From Solobacterium sp. (lineage in GTDB: Bacteria > Bacillota_I > Bacilli_A > Erysipelotrichales > Erysipelotrichaceae): a stretch of 45,836 bases of DNA. The DNA lies in NCBI GenBank assembly GCA_017536885.1, contig JAFWCM010000005.1, positions 1 through 45,836 of the forward strand. The letters run 5' to 3'. Shown piece after piece: positions 7,858 to 14,641 of this stretch (positions are counted from its first letter, which is position 1; each line of letters begins with the position of its first letter). Below the pieces are notes generated by a model. It saw only the letters and a program-made list of their open reading frames with translations, made no database searches and was not told the DNA's origin. Made by a program: the position numbers and the translations under genes.

Positions 7858-8057
7858 TTCTGATCTCCATTTTTTTGGACTTTGTAACTGAAGTAAAAAG
7901 TAGTCACAGCGGTGACTATAGTCATGAACTGTTGGTCCAATGACTTGCCATTGACCGCAAGATAGCACAGCGTACCGATCAGCATGAATGTGATGATCGA
8001 TTTGACGTCGATCAACTTTGCGATCTGCTCAACAATGGTCACTTTCTTTTCTTCCAT
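7854..8057 (-). CDS. Nested holin-like protein (internal in-frame start)
   Basis: Predicted 67 aa from the internal ATG at 8057, in frame with the endolysin (its residue 409). A full AAGGAGG site lies 5 nt upstream and is itself coding. The product starts MEEKKVTIVEQIAKLIDVKS, has one clear membrane segment, a second weaker hydrophobic stretch (FMTIVTAVTTFYFSY) and a charged end KVQKNGDQK. Size, topology and position fit small phage holins, and no other holin gene is seen in the prophage. Internal initiation is inferred from the sequence only. Confidence 0.6.
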   Translation of the reverse strand: MEEKKVTIVEQIAKLIDVKSIITFMLIGTLCYLAVNGKSLDQQFMTIVTAVTTFYFSYKVQKNGDQK

Positions 8058-9281
8058 ATCTTCCTCCTTGTCATCAATGATGATGGTTGGCACTTCAGGC
8101 AAAGGCTCCGGATCTGCAGGCATCGGCTCCGGTTCGGGTTCGATCGGTGCCGGCTCAGGTACCGGAACGATAATCGGTTCATCGGTTTCATACGGTTTCG
8201 TGCTGACGATTGCAACCGCCGACGGGCATTCCCTGCCGGTTTCCCGGACATATTCCATGTGATGATCGGTCCATCTCGCCATCTGCGCAGATCCTCCGCC
8301 ATCCAAGAATGCGATCGATTCAAAATAATAAGCAGATCGGAAATCTTCGGCGATCTGCTTAGGTGTGAGATCCTGATTTGCGATGCCAAGCGCATACGTG
8401 CCGTCGGGCATCCGGATGACGAAGGAATACCGGCTGACCACATTAACGTGGTCCATGCCGACCATGCGAGCGTACTGGAAGTTACCGTACTGCGGATAAA
8501 CAACCGCAGGCGAGAAGACGTTATGGCTGCGGTCAACCTCCACTCCGGTGCAGTCACCGTACACGCCGGATTCGATGTCGTAGTACAGCGTGCTGTTTTG
8601 ATTCGGCAGATTCTGATATGCATCATTCAAAGGCGATGACAGATCTCCGTAAGTTGTCCCGTAAGGATCTTCTTGATCAGCCCGCATCTGAAAGTAGTTG
8701 GCACCGGTGATCTTGGCACAGACGTACACATCAGCATCGAGATTCCGAAGACTGGCAAGATTGTTCAGCCCCGCCGACAGGACTACAACGGCCTGTCCTT
8801 TTGCCTGCTTATACAGGCTGTAGGAATGGCCGTTGATCTCGACATCAGAGGCAAGATCCGGAATGGCTGCTTTCGTGTTCCAACCTTTATAGCGCAATGC
8901 TCCGAGAGCATCGCTCCAGTCAGTGCTTTTGAGCGTAGCCTGCGCCACGCCCTGATTGGTACCGAACTCCTGACCAGAGTACCAGAAGCAGACGTGCGAG
9001 TATGGGTGTGTCCAACCACCTCTTGACTGGTGTGGAAAGACCACCATATCTCCATCCTGGAACTGCCCGGCAGGAATGAAATCGTACCAGGTTGCCCAGC
9101 GCTCCCTGTTGTACCAGATGTTGTCCGCATAGCCGTCCCCGCCGATCGGTCCGGCATAGTTCGGCACGCCGACCAGTCTGAAGTGTTCCTTTGCCAGATC
9201 GACGCACTGGATGCCAGCCGCGCCGTTTACGTCCTTGCCCCATCCAAGGTACTGATTTAAAAATTCCTGTGGTGACAGCAT
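7854..9281 (-). CDS. Endolysin: CHAP + NAGPA-like domain with C-terminal holin segment
   Basis: 475 aa, ATG 9281 with GGAGG 7 nt upstream. Residues ~8-130 form a CHAP amidase/endopeptidase domain with likely catalytic Cys26 (GIQCVDLAKEHF) and His96 (HPYSHVCFW). Residues ~147-360 resemble phosphodiester glycosidase (NAGPA) domains: GANYF near 193, FLDGGGSAQM near 325, with a conserved C-terminal SAVAIV. A Pro/Glu-rich linker (~368-398) leads to a C-terminal membrane segment of holin type (IITFMLIGTLCYLAVNG). The membrane part has its own ribosome site and can be made separately. The fusion of cell-wall-cutting domains with a holin-like tail is unusual. Confidence 0.88.
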   Translation of the reverse strand: MLSPQEFLNQYLGWGKDVNGAAGIQCVDLAKEHFRLVGVPNYAGPIGGDGYADNIWYNRERWATWYDFIPAGQFQDGDMVVFPHQSRGGWTHPYSHVCFWYSGQEFGTNQGVAQATLKSTDWSDALGALRYKGWNTKAAIPDLASDVEINGHSYSLYKQAKGQAVVVLSAGLNNLASLRNLDADVYVCAKITGANYFQMRADQEDPYGTTYGDLSSPLNDAYQNLPNQNSTLYYDIESGVYGDCTGVEVDRSHNVFSPAVVYPQYGNFQYARMVGMDHVNVVSRYSFVIRMPDGTYALGIANQDLTPKQIAEDFRSAYYFESIAFLDGGGSAQMARWTDHHMEYVRETGRECPSAVAIVSTKPYETDEPIIVPVPEPAPIEPEPEPMPADPEPLPEVPTIIIDDKEEDMEEKKVTIVEQIAKLIDVKSIITFMLIGTLCYLAVNGKSLDQQFMTIVTAVTTFYFSYKVQKNGDQK

Positions 9282-9283
9282 AG

Positions 9284-9451
9284 TCAATCCTCCATTTTTC
9301 TGAGCATGTCGCGAATGTGGTTGAGATCACGTTCCAAGCGTTCAGCCGCCTTGGAATCAAAGCCAAGTTTCCGAAGCTCCTTGAGCATCGTGTCCGAGAT
9401 CAGCAGAAGCCGCCGGCATATAACGCACAGTTCCTGAATTGTAGCGAGCAT
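9284..9451 (-). CDS. Small phage protein upstream of endolysin
   Basis: 55 aa from ATG 9451 (GGAGG 7 nt upstream; ATG 9454 is also possible at 4 nt). Sequence MLATIQELCVICRRLL..DTMLKELRKLGFDSKAAERLERDLNHIRDML is amphipathic and helical, with no membrane segment. Its stop lies just before the endolysin start. Unknown function, conserved position before lysis genes. Confidence 0.65.
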   Translation of the reverse strand: MLATIQELCVICRRLLLISDTMLKELRKLGFDSKAAERLERDLNHIRDMLRKMED

Positions 9452-9467
9452 CATACTTCCTCCTGAA

Positions 9468-9490
9468 AAAGAAAAACGGCAATCGCCGTC
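9468..9490 (-). terminator. Hairpin terminator within the late operon
   Basis: ACGGC / GCCGT stem with a 4-nt loop, then TTTTTCTTTTT on the minus strand. It overlaps the stop codon of the gene at 9489-10490. A short stem, so probably partial termination before the lysis genes. Confidence 0.5.
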
Positions 9491-10490
9491 AATGTGTTTT
9501 GCACCACGTAAGCCATTCTTCCATACTTGCGAATGACATGCCGTTGAGAATTTTATATTCCACATCATCGGTGAGATAGTTGTAGTTGTACGGGCCGTCC
9601 TGCCGTTCCGACACAATTACAGCGATAACGTTTCTGTTTCTCAATATTCCAACTCCTGCCGTGGCGTCCACGGTGGAATCCTGTTTGAAAAACGTTGTTC
9701 CTCCGCATTTGGGTCTTGCCGCCGCAAATCCGTTTCCCCAGTTTACCACCCTTGCGTAACTATCCAGTTCATACAGATACAGCGAATCTTCCCCATTTTT
9801 CCGCTCTGAACAAATGCCCATCCCGCCTATCACCTTGGTGTTTTCGCTCCAGTTGTCTGAATAATCAACGACACCGTTTTTAAGCCATGCGTGCTGATAT
9901 TCCGTCGGATTCTGTGACGGATTTATGTTTTCCCAGTTATATGTAACCCTCAATGAGTTTTCACCCCTTATGAATCCGCACAGTCTTGGCTCTCCGTCGA
10001 TGCTATTAATATACGGAGGAAATGAAGACTGAAACAAGGTTGATGCTTTGACTGTAGTGATCCAACTGCGCCCGCCACTACTGAACTCCTTAGCAAGATC
10101 AGCATATCTCACCCATGAGTACGGCTTGTCAGACGGGTTACCTATGCACTGCCACTGGATTGCGTCCATGTACGTGTCTTGTTCCGATGTCGGTACATTG
10201 ACCGTCACCTGAGAAAAACCATCTGTGCCTGCAGGCGGAAAAGATGGCATGTTATGTCCAGTACTCAGCGGAGCAAGAGAAGCATCAATGACGCTCACCG
10301 ATGCCCGATCGAATCCGTACTGCTCAGGCCGATACACACCATTCTCATAGGCATAGAGAGATTCCAGCTGAACATCATCTTCGGGAACCCAAAGACAATC
10401 ACCGCCGCCCTGCAGTTTCGTCCGTAATTTTTTTACGGCACCGAAGCGTCTGCCCCGTCTGCCCTCTGCAATTACTATGTTCTTGCTCAT
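9489..10490 (-). CDS. Phage tail/baseplate accessory protein
   Basis: 333 aa. The N-terminal part shares with the next gene upstream the start MSKxIVI and the motif VPEDxxQLExLxxxENGxYxPxxYGF, a short beta-rich module common in Firmicutes phage tail proteins, followed by a second copy around GTDGFSQVTVNV. The rest (~105-333) is rich in Trp, Tyr and Asn and looks like a beta-sandwich virion protein; no enzyme motif seen. ATG 10490 overlaps the upstream stop by 4 nt. Probably part of the host-recognition apparatus; specific role unknown. Confidence 0.75.
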   Translation of the reverse strand: MSKNIVIAEGRRGRRFGAVKKLRTKLQGGGDCLWVPEDDVQLESLYAYENGVYRPEQYGFDRASVSVIDASLAPLSTGHNMPSFPPAGTDGFSQVTVNVPTSEQDTYMDAIQWQCIGNPSDKPYSWVRYADLAKEFSSGGRSWITTVKASTLFQSSFPPYINSIDGEPRLCGFIRGENSLRVTYNWENINPSQNPTEYQHAWLKNGVVDYSDNWSENTKVIGGMGICSERKNGEDSLYLYELDSYARVVNWGNGFAAARPKCGGTTFFKQDSTVDATAGVGILRNRNVIAVIVSERQDGPYNYNYLTDDVEYKILNGMSFASMEEWLTWCKTH

Positions 10491-11026
10491 GACTGCCCCC
10501 TATTCCAAAAAGCTGTCAGCGGTACTACCGTTGTCCCCTCTGGCACTACGGCTCCATCCTGCGGGACAAACAGGCACTGATCCGTGATGTCGATCTCAGT
10601 GTTGTCAGATTTGACTGCATGGACTTCCACACCGGTTAGATCCAGCGGGTATCCTGCGCACGGCGGGATCAGCGGTTCACTGTAGAAGTAGATTCGTGTG
10701 TACTCCGGATCGGCACCGTGCACATTGGTCTTCACTGCCGAGAAGCCGTCCAGTCCGTAGTCAGCCGGATTGTATGTGCCGTTCGTGGTTGCGATCAGCT
10801 CGCCCAGCACTGGTTGAGCCGGAGTGTCCACGTTCACCGTGACCTTAGAAAAACCGTAACCGCTTGGCGTGTATTCGCCGTTCTCGGTTACGGTCAGTTC
10901 TTCCAGCTGCGTTTCGTCTTCCGGTACCCATGAGCACTGGAATCCGTCTAGTTCCTGAGTATTGATTTTTGATACAGTCATCTCCTGATCCACGCCCTTC
11001 TGCTGGATCACAATGCTTTTGCTCAT
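10487..11026 (-). CDS. Phage tail accessory protein with ENGxYxPxxYGF modules
   Basis: 179 aa, ATG 11026 with GGAGG 5 nt upstream. Contains two copies of the module (TVTENGEYTPSGYGFSKVTVNV and ATTNGTYNPADYGLDGFSAVKTNV, residues ~44-95) and a C-terminal Ig-like region (LTGVEVHAVKSDNTEIDITDQCLF). The module is shared with the following gene, suggesting the two proteins work together or arose by duplication. Likely virion tip component; unknown ligand. Confidence 0.75.
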   Translation of the reverse strand: MSKSIVIQQKGVDQEMTVSKINTQELDGFQCSWVPEDETQLEELTVTENGEYTPSGYGFSKVTVNVDTPAQPVLGELIATTNGTYNPADYGLDGFSAVKTNVHGADPEYTRIYFYSEPLIPPCAGYPLDLTGVEVHAVKSDNTEIDITDQCLFVPQDGAVVPEGTTVVPLTAFWNRGQS

Positions 11027-11101
11027 AGGCCCTCCGATCTTGAGTGAATCTCAAGTGAATTTTTTGAATTAATTTGAGCATCGGCGTTCTTAACCTTGGA
11101 A

Positions 11102-11266
11102 CTACCGCACACCGCACTGGTGAACGGGCCGGGCCTCGACCCCCGACATCTCCGATGCCAAGTAACTTAAAGGTTTCTTTAAGTGACCGCCTACCACCAT
11201 TTTGCCGACCTCGGCATTATGGTTTAGTACGCAAAAGAAACCTTTTGCGAACATCATGTCACTCAT
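11102..11266 (-). CDS. Small uncharacterised phage protein
   Basis: 54 aa, ATG 11266 with GGAGG and 7-nt spacing; longer upstream frame rejected. Starts MSDMMFAKGFFCVLNHNAEVGKMVVGG and ends in a basic stretch. Overlaps the preceding stop by 4 nt (ATGA). No recognisable domain. Confidence 0.6.
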   Translation of the reverse strand: MSDMMFAKGFFCVLNHNAEVGKMVVGGHLKKPLSYLASEMSGVEARPVHQCGVR

Positions 11267-11610
11267 GGTATGTCCTCCGCTTTCACGATAACCGGAATGT
11301 TGCGCAAGTCTCTGCAATTAATTTCCATGTAATCGCCGTCCCAAAATTTGTCTATCATTGCATCAATGTCAACAAGTTTCCCGTGCGGTGTAGGAATTTC
11401 CACAAGCGGACACCAATCAGGGAACGTTTTATGCGTATCACCTTCATACATTCGTATGACTTCGCTTGTAACAGCGCTTCCTATTATTCCTTCTACATCC
11501 ACATTGCAGAAATAATCAGCATGCCCTTTTGCATCATATACAGGCAGACTGCAAAATGGACAATTTGCACACCCGTATGGCATATCCATGCCCTTAATCA
11601 TTACGCTCAT
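11263..11610 (-). CDS. Cysteine-rich phage protein
   Basis: 115 aa from ATG 11610 (AGGAGGG upstream). CxxCxxC motif near residue 15 (CANCPFC) with further Cys at ~36, ~67 and ~100 suggests metal binding. The segment PHGKLVDIDAMIDKF echoes the RLIDxDAL motif of the zinc-ribbon genes at 30.3-31.5 kb, so it belongs to the same phage family. Function unknown. Its start overlaps the end of the RHH gene in another frame. Confidence 0.65.
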   Translation of the reverse strand: MSVMIKGMDMPYGCANCPFCSLPVYDAKGHADYFCNVDVEGIIGSAVTSEVIRMYEGDTHKTFPDWCPLVEIPTPHGKLVDIDAMIDKFWDGDYMEINCRDLRNIPVIVKAEDIP

Positions 11611-11749
11611 TTGTTTCCCTCCTGTACTCCTTTTCAATCACCTTTCGGATGGTTTCGCTTATCGTCCGCCATCCATTCAGATTTCTGAGGAACTCCAACT
11701 TCCGTCGAAATTCCTCATCAACCCGAATCAATATTTGCTTGTCTTTCAT
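11594..11749 (-). CDS. Ribbon-helix-helix DNA-binding protein
   Basis: 51 aa, read from the nucleotide sequence. The N-terminus MKDKQILIRVDEEFRRKLEFL is the RHH/CopG pattern: a short beta strand (QILIRV) followed by helices (EFRRKLEFLRNLN; TISETIRKVIEKEYRR). Such proteins act as dimers on palindromic DNA. The gene has its own promoter with the -10 box 6 nt before the ATG, so the message may be leaderless, and a TATATAC/GTATATA palindrome overlaps that promoter, suggesting self-repression. A lone regulator inside the tail operon is unusual. Confidence 0.7.
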   Translation of the reverse strand: MKDKQILIRVDEEFRRKLEFLRNLNGWRTISETIRKVIEKEYRRETNERND

Positions 11750-11784
11750 ATATACATTCTAGCATAAACGTATATACAAAGCAA
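11749..11784 (-). promoter_or_regulatory. Promoter and operator of the RHH gene
   Basis: Minus strand: TTGCTT (11779-11784), 17-nt spacer, TGC-extended -10 TAGAAT (11756-11761). The inverted repeat TATATAC (11749-11755) / GTATATA (11770-11776) brackets the -10 box. The distance from -10 to ATG is only 6 nt. Confidence 0.55.
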
Positions 11785-11795
11785 GAGTACAGAAG

Positions 11796-11844
11796 TCAGC
11801 GTTTAGTCAGCGCAAGTCAGCGATTATTCAGCGATTATTCAGCG
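11796..11844. repeat. Helically phased TCAGCG array
   Basis: Five direct TCAGCG copies at 11796, 11807, 11817, 11828 and 11839, spaced 11, 10, 11 and 11 bp, i.e. one helical turn. The spacers include two identical ATTAT. The array spans the stop codon of the 72-aa gene and lies just upstream of the RHH promoter. Confidence 0.7.
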
Positions 11845-12053
11845 GTAACTTCGTGATGGATGTACTCAGCGTATCCGTCCACGACATTCAACTGTTCGTC
11901 AACGATCATGACCTTGGCTGTCACCACTGTAGGCTCGTTCCATAACGCCTGACAAAGACCATGGAAATTTACCTTCATGTTGTTAAGGTCTGTACCTTCA
12001 GCGTGGATGGCATAGTTGCCGTTTGTAACCTTGATAATAGCGTATTTCTTCAT
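11835..12053 (-). CDS. Small uncharacterised phage protein
   Basis: 72 aa from ATG 12053 (AAGGAG, 6-nt spacing). MKKYAIIKVTNGNYAIHAEGTDLNNMKVNFHGLCQALWNEP..TAKVMIVDEQLNVVDGYAEYI has a beta-alpha-beta look. Similar small proteins occur in tail regions of Firmicutes phages. No function can be assigned. Confidence 0.65.
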   Translation of the reverse strand: MKKYAIIKVTNGNYAIHAEGTDLNNMKVNFHGLCQALWNEPTVVTAKVMIVDEQLNVVDGYAEYIHHEVTAE

Positions 12054-12064
12054 TTCTATCTCCT

Positions 12065-12472
12065 TCAACCTTTCATGTTAGATAATACCGATCCGATGTT
12101 CACTGCCTTAACATTTCTGCCAAGGGAAATTGTTTCGCCGGCACAAATGCCCGCTATGACCTCACAGAACACGCCGTCAACCGTGATGTATTCACCTACA
12201 GCATGAGCACCCTTTGCTACGGTTGTTTCACTGACCCCCGCCAATGCCCGTTCGTGTTCTTCAATCCTGACTGCCGATTCGCTGACTGCCATGAACAATT
12301 CCCAGTCTTCCTTCTTGACTGCCAGTTCATCGTATTCGTACATCGTCATTTTAGAACCGTCAGGCTGTTCACGCTCTACCTCTGTAATGTTCTTTCTGAC
12401 ATAGTTGACCGTTTTAGAAGAAGTAGTGTCAAGTTCAGCAGGTATTTCCGCTGATTCCGCTTTTTTCCACAT
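12065..12472 (-). CDS. Uncharacterised protein of the tail-fibre region
   Basis: 135 aa from ATG 12472 (a GTG at 12475 is also possible, 8 nt from GGAG). N-terminal part with NYVRKNITEVEREQPDGSKMTMYEYDELAVKKEDWELFM is typical of small proteins located behind receptor-binding genes; a C-terminal beta-rich part (GAHAVGEYITVDGVFCEVIAGICAGETISLGRNV) resembles tail-tip modules. Starts at the stop of the homing endonuclease gene. Confidence 0.65.
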   Translation of the reverse strand: MWKKAESAEIPAELDTTSSKTVNYVRKNITEVEREQPDGSKMTMYEYDELAVKKEDWELFMAVSESAVRIEEHERALAGVSETTVAKGAHAVGEYITVDGVFCEVIAGICAGETISLGRNVKAVNIGSVLSNMKG

Positions 12473-13101
12473 CACTCAAAAGTCTCCTTTCTATATTTCC
12501 AAACATAACCACCTGCGGTTTTATTTCGCCCTGTGGTATCTTTACATGCCTTACAAATTGTGCTGATTGCAATTCCTGTCTCTCGGCTTGCTTCACTAGC
12601 ACCAGAAAATGAGCGTAGGTAGTCACCATCTTTCGAGAACATATCAACAGGTTTAGCAATTCTAGGGTTTCGGATTGTGTGTGTTTCACGAAAACGTTTT
12701 TGGGAAGCACTCATTTTTTCTTTGGTTTCTTCTGAATGATGCCACCCCTTTTTTGGCCTGCGTTCCCGTCTAACACTATATATACTTGTAGGATTAACCG
12801 AACCATGAATACCGCCATCCTCAGTGTTATAACCATTAGGATAAACGGTATTTAATTTTTGGATGTATTCACACTCCTTTCTGTAGGCTTCATCGACACC
12901 GAGTATGCCATATTCAAGTATTTCGTGTGAAAATGAATCCCACCCAAATTCACTAATCGCCTTGCCAAATGCGTTATTCTTGTCATATCCACAGCCATTC
13001 AGACCCCATCGATTCACGGGATTTATGCCAGTACAGCCAACATATTTCATCCCGTTTCTTTTGTTCGTATGGCAGTAAATGCAATATCTAACGTTCGTCA
13101 T
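12472..13101 (-). CDS. GIY-YIG homing endonuclease with NUMOD motifs
   Basis: 209 aa. Residues ~6-95 are a GIY-YIG nuclease domain (CIYCHTNKRNGMKYVGCTG, then NAFGKAISEFGWDSFSHEIL and ECEYIQKLNTVYPNGYN). Residues ~117-136 match NUMOD3 (GWHHSEETKEKMSASQ), and ~150-205 match NUMOD1 (VDMFSKDGDYLRSFSGASEAS, GGYVWKYR), the DNA-binding repeats of phage homing endonucleases. The gene is visibly richer in A+T than its neighbours and has its own promoter. No intron was seen, so it is free-standing. It lies directly behind the truncated template repeat. Confidence 0.9.
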   Translation of the reverse strand: MTNVRYCIYCHTNKRNGMKYVGCTGINPVNRWGLNGCGYDKNNAFGKAISEFGWDSFSHEILEYGILGVDEAYRKECEYIQKLNTVYPNGYNTEDGGIHGSVNPTSIYSVRRERRPKKGWHHSEETKEKMSASQKRFRETHTIRNPRIAKPVDMFSKDGDYLRSFSGASEASRETGIAISTICKACKDTTGRNKTAGGYVWKYRKETFE

Positions 13102-13124
13102 AACGTTCCACCTCGCTATAAAAT

Positions 13125-13153
13125 ATTATAACACATCTTATTACTAATTGGAA
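13125..13153 (-). promoter_or_regulatory. Promoter of the homing endonuclease
   Basis: Perfect TATAAT at 13125-13130 with extended TGT, and a weak -35 (TTCCAA, 13148-13153) at 17 nt. It begins exactly at the point where homology with the tail gene stops. Confidence 0.5.
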
Positions 13154-13203
13154 CATTGCAGTAGAACGCTCCGCATTTCACGTCGTTGTTCGAGTTGCCG
13201 CCC
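13153..13203 (-). repeat. Template-repeat-like copy (DGR TR, truncated)
   Basis: 51 nt aligned without gaps to 13401-13451 (offset 248). Read on the minus strand, nine positions differ and every one is A here; five other A and all 37 non-A positions are identical. In frame it would read GGNSNNDVKCGAFYCNV, with AAC/AAT/TAC codons at the variable sites, as in template repeats of diversity-generating retroelements. Homology ends at 13153, next to the homing endonuclease promoter. Confidence 0.75.
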
Positions 13204-13333
13204 GTCCCGTATTACCCCATAAATTGTGTTTTTTAAATGATATGGCAAGGTGAGAGCGGTGACTTTTCAAAACCGCTAAGTCCGTTATGACATAGGGCAA
13301 AGACAACCTACGGTTTTCCTTGCAACCTTTCCC
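13204..13333 (-). other. Non-coding spacer between receptor gene and template repeat
   Basis: 130 nt without an open reading frame. In diversity-generating retroelements this interval can be the 5' part of the template RNA. It contains AGCGGTTTTGAAAAGTCACC, whose ACCGCT/AGCGGT arms (13254-13279) can form a 7-bp hairpin on the minus strand (AGCGGTTTTG...TCACCGCT), and AGGTTGCAAGG next to the receptor gene stop. Confidence 0.4.
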
Positions 13334-14629
13334 TTAGGCAAGTGGCTTCAAAGAGAGCGCAGACCCAATGGCCCAAGTCGCGCCCCCAAGATCATTGTTC
13401 ACACCGCAGCAGAACGCCCCGCATTTCACGCCGTTGCCCGAGGGGCCGCCCCATAGTGACCACCTGTCACCTGATGTATTCCACCACTGACCGTCGCAAT
13501 AATGGGTACTGGAAGTGCCACTTACTTCACCGGCCACAAACGCATCCTTCAGGAATACCATCTTTGAGATATACCCACTTGATGTTCCAGTTGGTGTTAC
13601 TTCGGTGTTCACATATCCCTGAGAATCCGTAGTATACGGATAAGTCATCTTGTATTTAAATACACCGCTGTTCATGTTCAGCCCTGCGGTACGTCTCCAC
13701 TGAGCGCCCCACCAGTTCTCCATGCCGAACACCTTAACTGCGTGCGTCTGATCGCTGTACCCGAAGAAAAGCCCCTTATCATTCAGAGCACCGGTAACAT
13801 AGTTTGTCAGAGCGGTTTCTGAACCTGTAATCAGGCCGTTGCCGAATACTGTTTCAGTGTCCGTAGACTTACCAATCAGGACAAGCAGAAGGTCAATCAG
13901 AATCCTATCGCAGAATACATCGGTATACCACAGCTTATCTGTTCCGGGATTGTTCAGCTCAGCGGCAATAATCTCATTCTGTCCGGTCAGTGATTTCTTG
14001 ACCGCCTGTCCGCTGAGAGAGCGCATCTTGTTGGACGCATCGCCGTTAGACCCGTTGTAAATAGCGGTATAGAAGTGGTCTACATAATTGCCCTGATTGT
14101 TTACGAAAGACCACGCCACATAATCAGGATCAACCTGTTCGTCAGCGATATACACGGTTGCACTGGAAGTATCTCCGGTGTCCGGTACGATTTTGTACCA
14201 AATCTTTTTGCCGTTTCTTCCCCATTCCATCATGGCGTTTCCGTCATAACTGGTATTGGCAACGTCAGATGCGGTTCCATCCGTCTTTTTGGTGTAGTCA
14301 TTCTCTAACAGGTAATAGTCAACAGTTCCATCGGATTTGACCATGCACGGGCGGGGCATGAAGAACGCATTTGCCCATGATCCATAGTTAAACTTGCCGT
14401 TTGTGTAGTCCATAGCGGCAGGGGTGAATCCTGAAGCATCTTCAAGGTATGTCACCTTGGATGCAGGAACACTTTCTGTTCCGTCGATGTGGAAAGCGTA
14501 AACCGTAGGCTTCTGAGCCTGTTCAGCCAGTTTTTCCACCGCCTGTGCGATGCGCTGAAGACCCATAGTCATATTCAGCCCATCTTCATGATTTATTGCC
14601 TTTTCTGATGCTAACAATGTCTGTGGCAT
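13334..14629 (-). CDS. Receptor-binding tail protein with DGR-type variable C-terminus
   Basis: 431 aa, ATG 14629 with AAGGAGG 7 nt upstream. The N-terminal ~70 residues look like a virion-attachment segment. The C-terminal half has the C-type-lectin/FGE-like landmarks of gut phage variable proteins: KVFGMENWWGAQWRRTAGL (~305), then WSLWGGPSGNGVKCGAF, GATWAIGSALSLKP at the end. Against the template copy, the variable residues would be Pro396, Gly398, Gly400, Cys407 and Gly409, corresponding to Asn, Asn, Asp, Tyr, Asn in the template. Expected role: binding the cell-surface receptor. Confidence 0.82.
   Translation of the reverse strand: MPQTLLASEKAINHEDGLNMTMGLQRIAQAVEKLAEQAQKPTVYAFHIDGTESVPASKVTYLEDASGFTPAAMDYTNGKFNYGSWANAFFMPRPCMVKSDGTVDYYLLENDYTKKTDGTASDVANTSYDGNAMMEWGRNGKKIWYKIVPDTGDTSSATVYIADEQVDPDYVAWSFVNNQGNYVDHFYTAIYNGSNGDASNKMRSLSGQAVKKSLTGQNEIIAAELNNPGTDKLWYTDVFCDRILIDLLLVLIGKSTDTETVFGNGLITGSETALTNYVTGALNDKGLFFGYSDQTHAVKVFGMENWWGAQWRRTAGLNMNSGVFKYKMTYPYTTDSQGYVNTEVTPTGTSSGYISKMVFLKDAFVAGEVSGTSSTHYCDGQWWNTSGDRWSLWGGPSGNGVKCGAFCCGVNNDLGGATWAIGSALSLKPLA
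13401..13451 (-). repeat. Variable repeat (DGR VR) in the receptor-binding gene
   Basis: The 51-nt segment that aligns to 13153-13203; it covers codons ~394-410 of the receptor-binding protein. All nine differences replace a template A by C (two) or G (seven). About 67 nt of coding sequence follow before the stop without a counterpart in the template. Confidence 0.75.
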
Positions 14630-14641
14630 TTATTTACCTCC

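Noticed and set aside
12472-13101. Group I intron around the endonuclease
   Set aside because: No split gene: neighbouring genes on both sides are complete and the endonuclease stop overlaps the next start.
13153-13203. Simple gene-end duplication or pseudogene of the receptor gene
   Set aside because: Neutral decay would not restrict all nine differences to A positions of one copy; kept only as the alternative to a template repeat.
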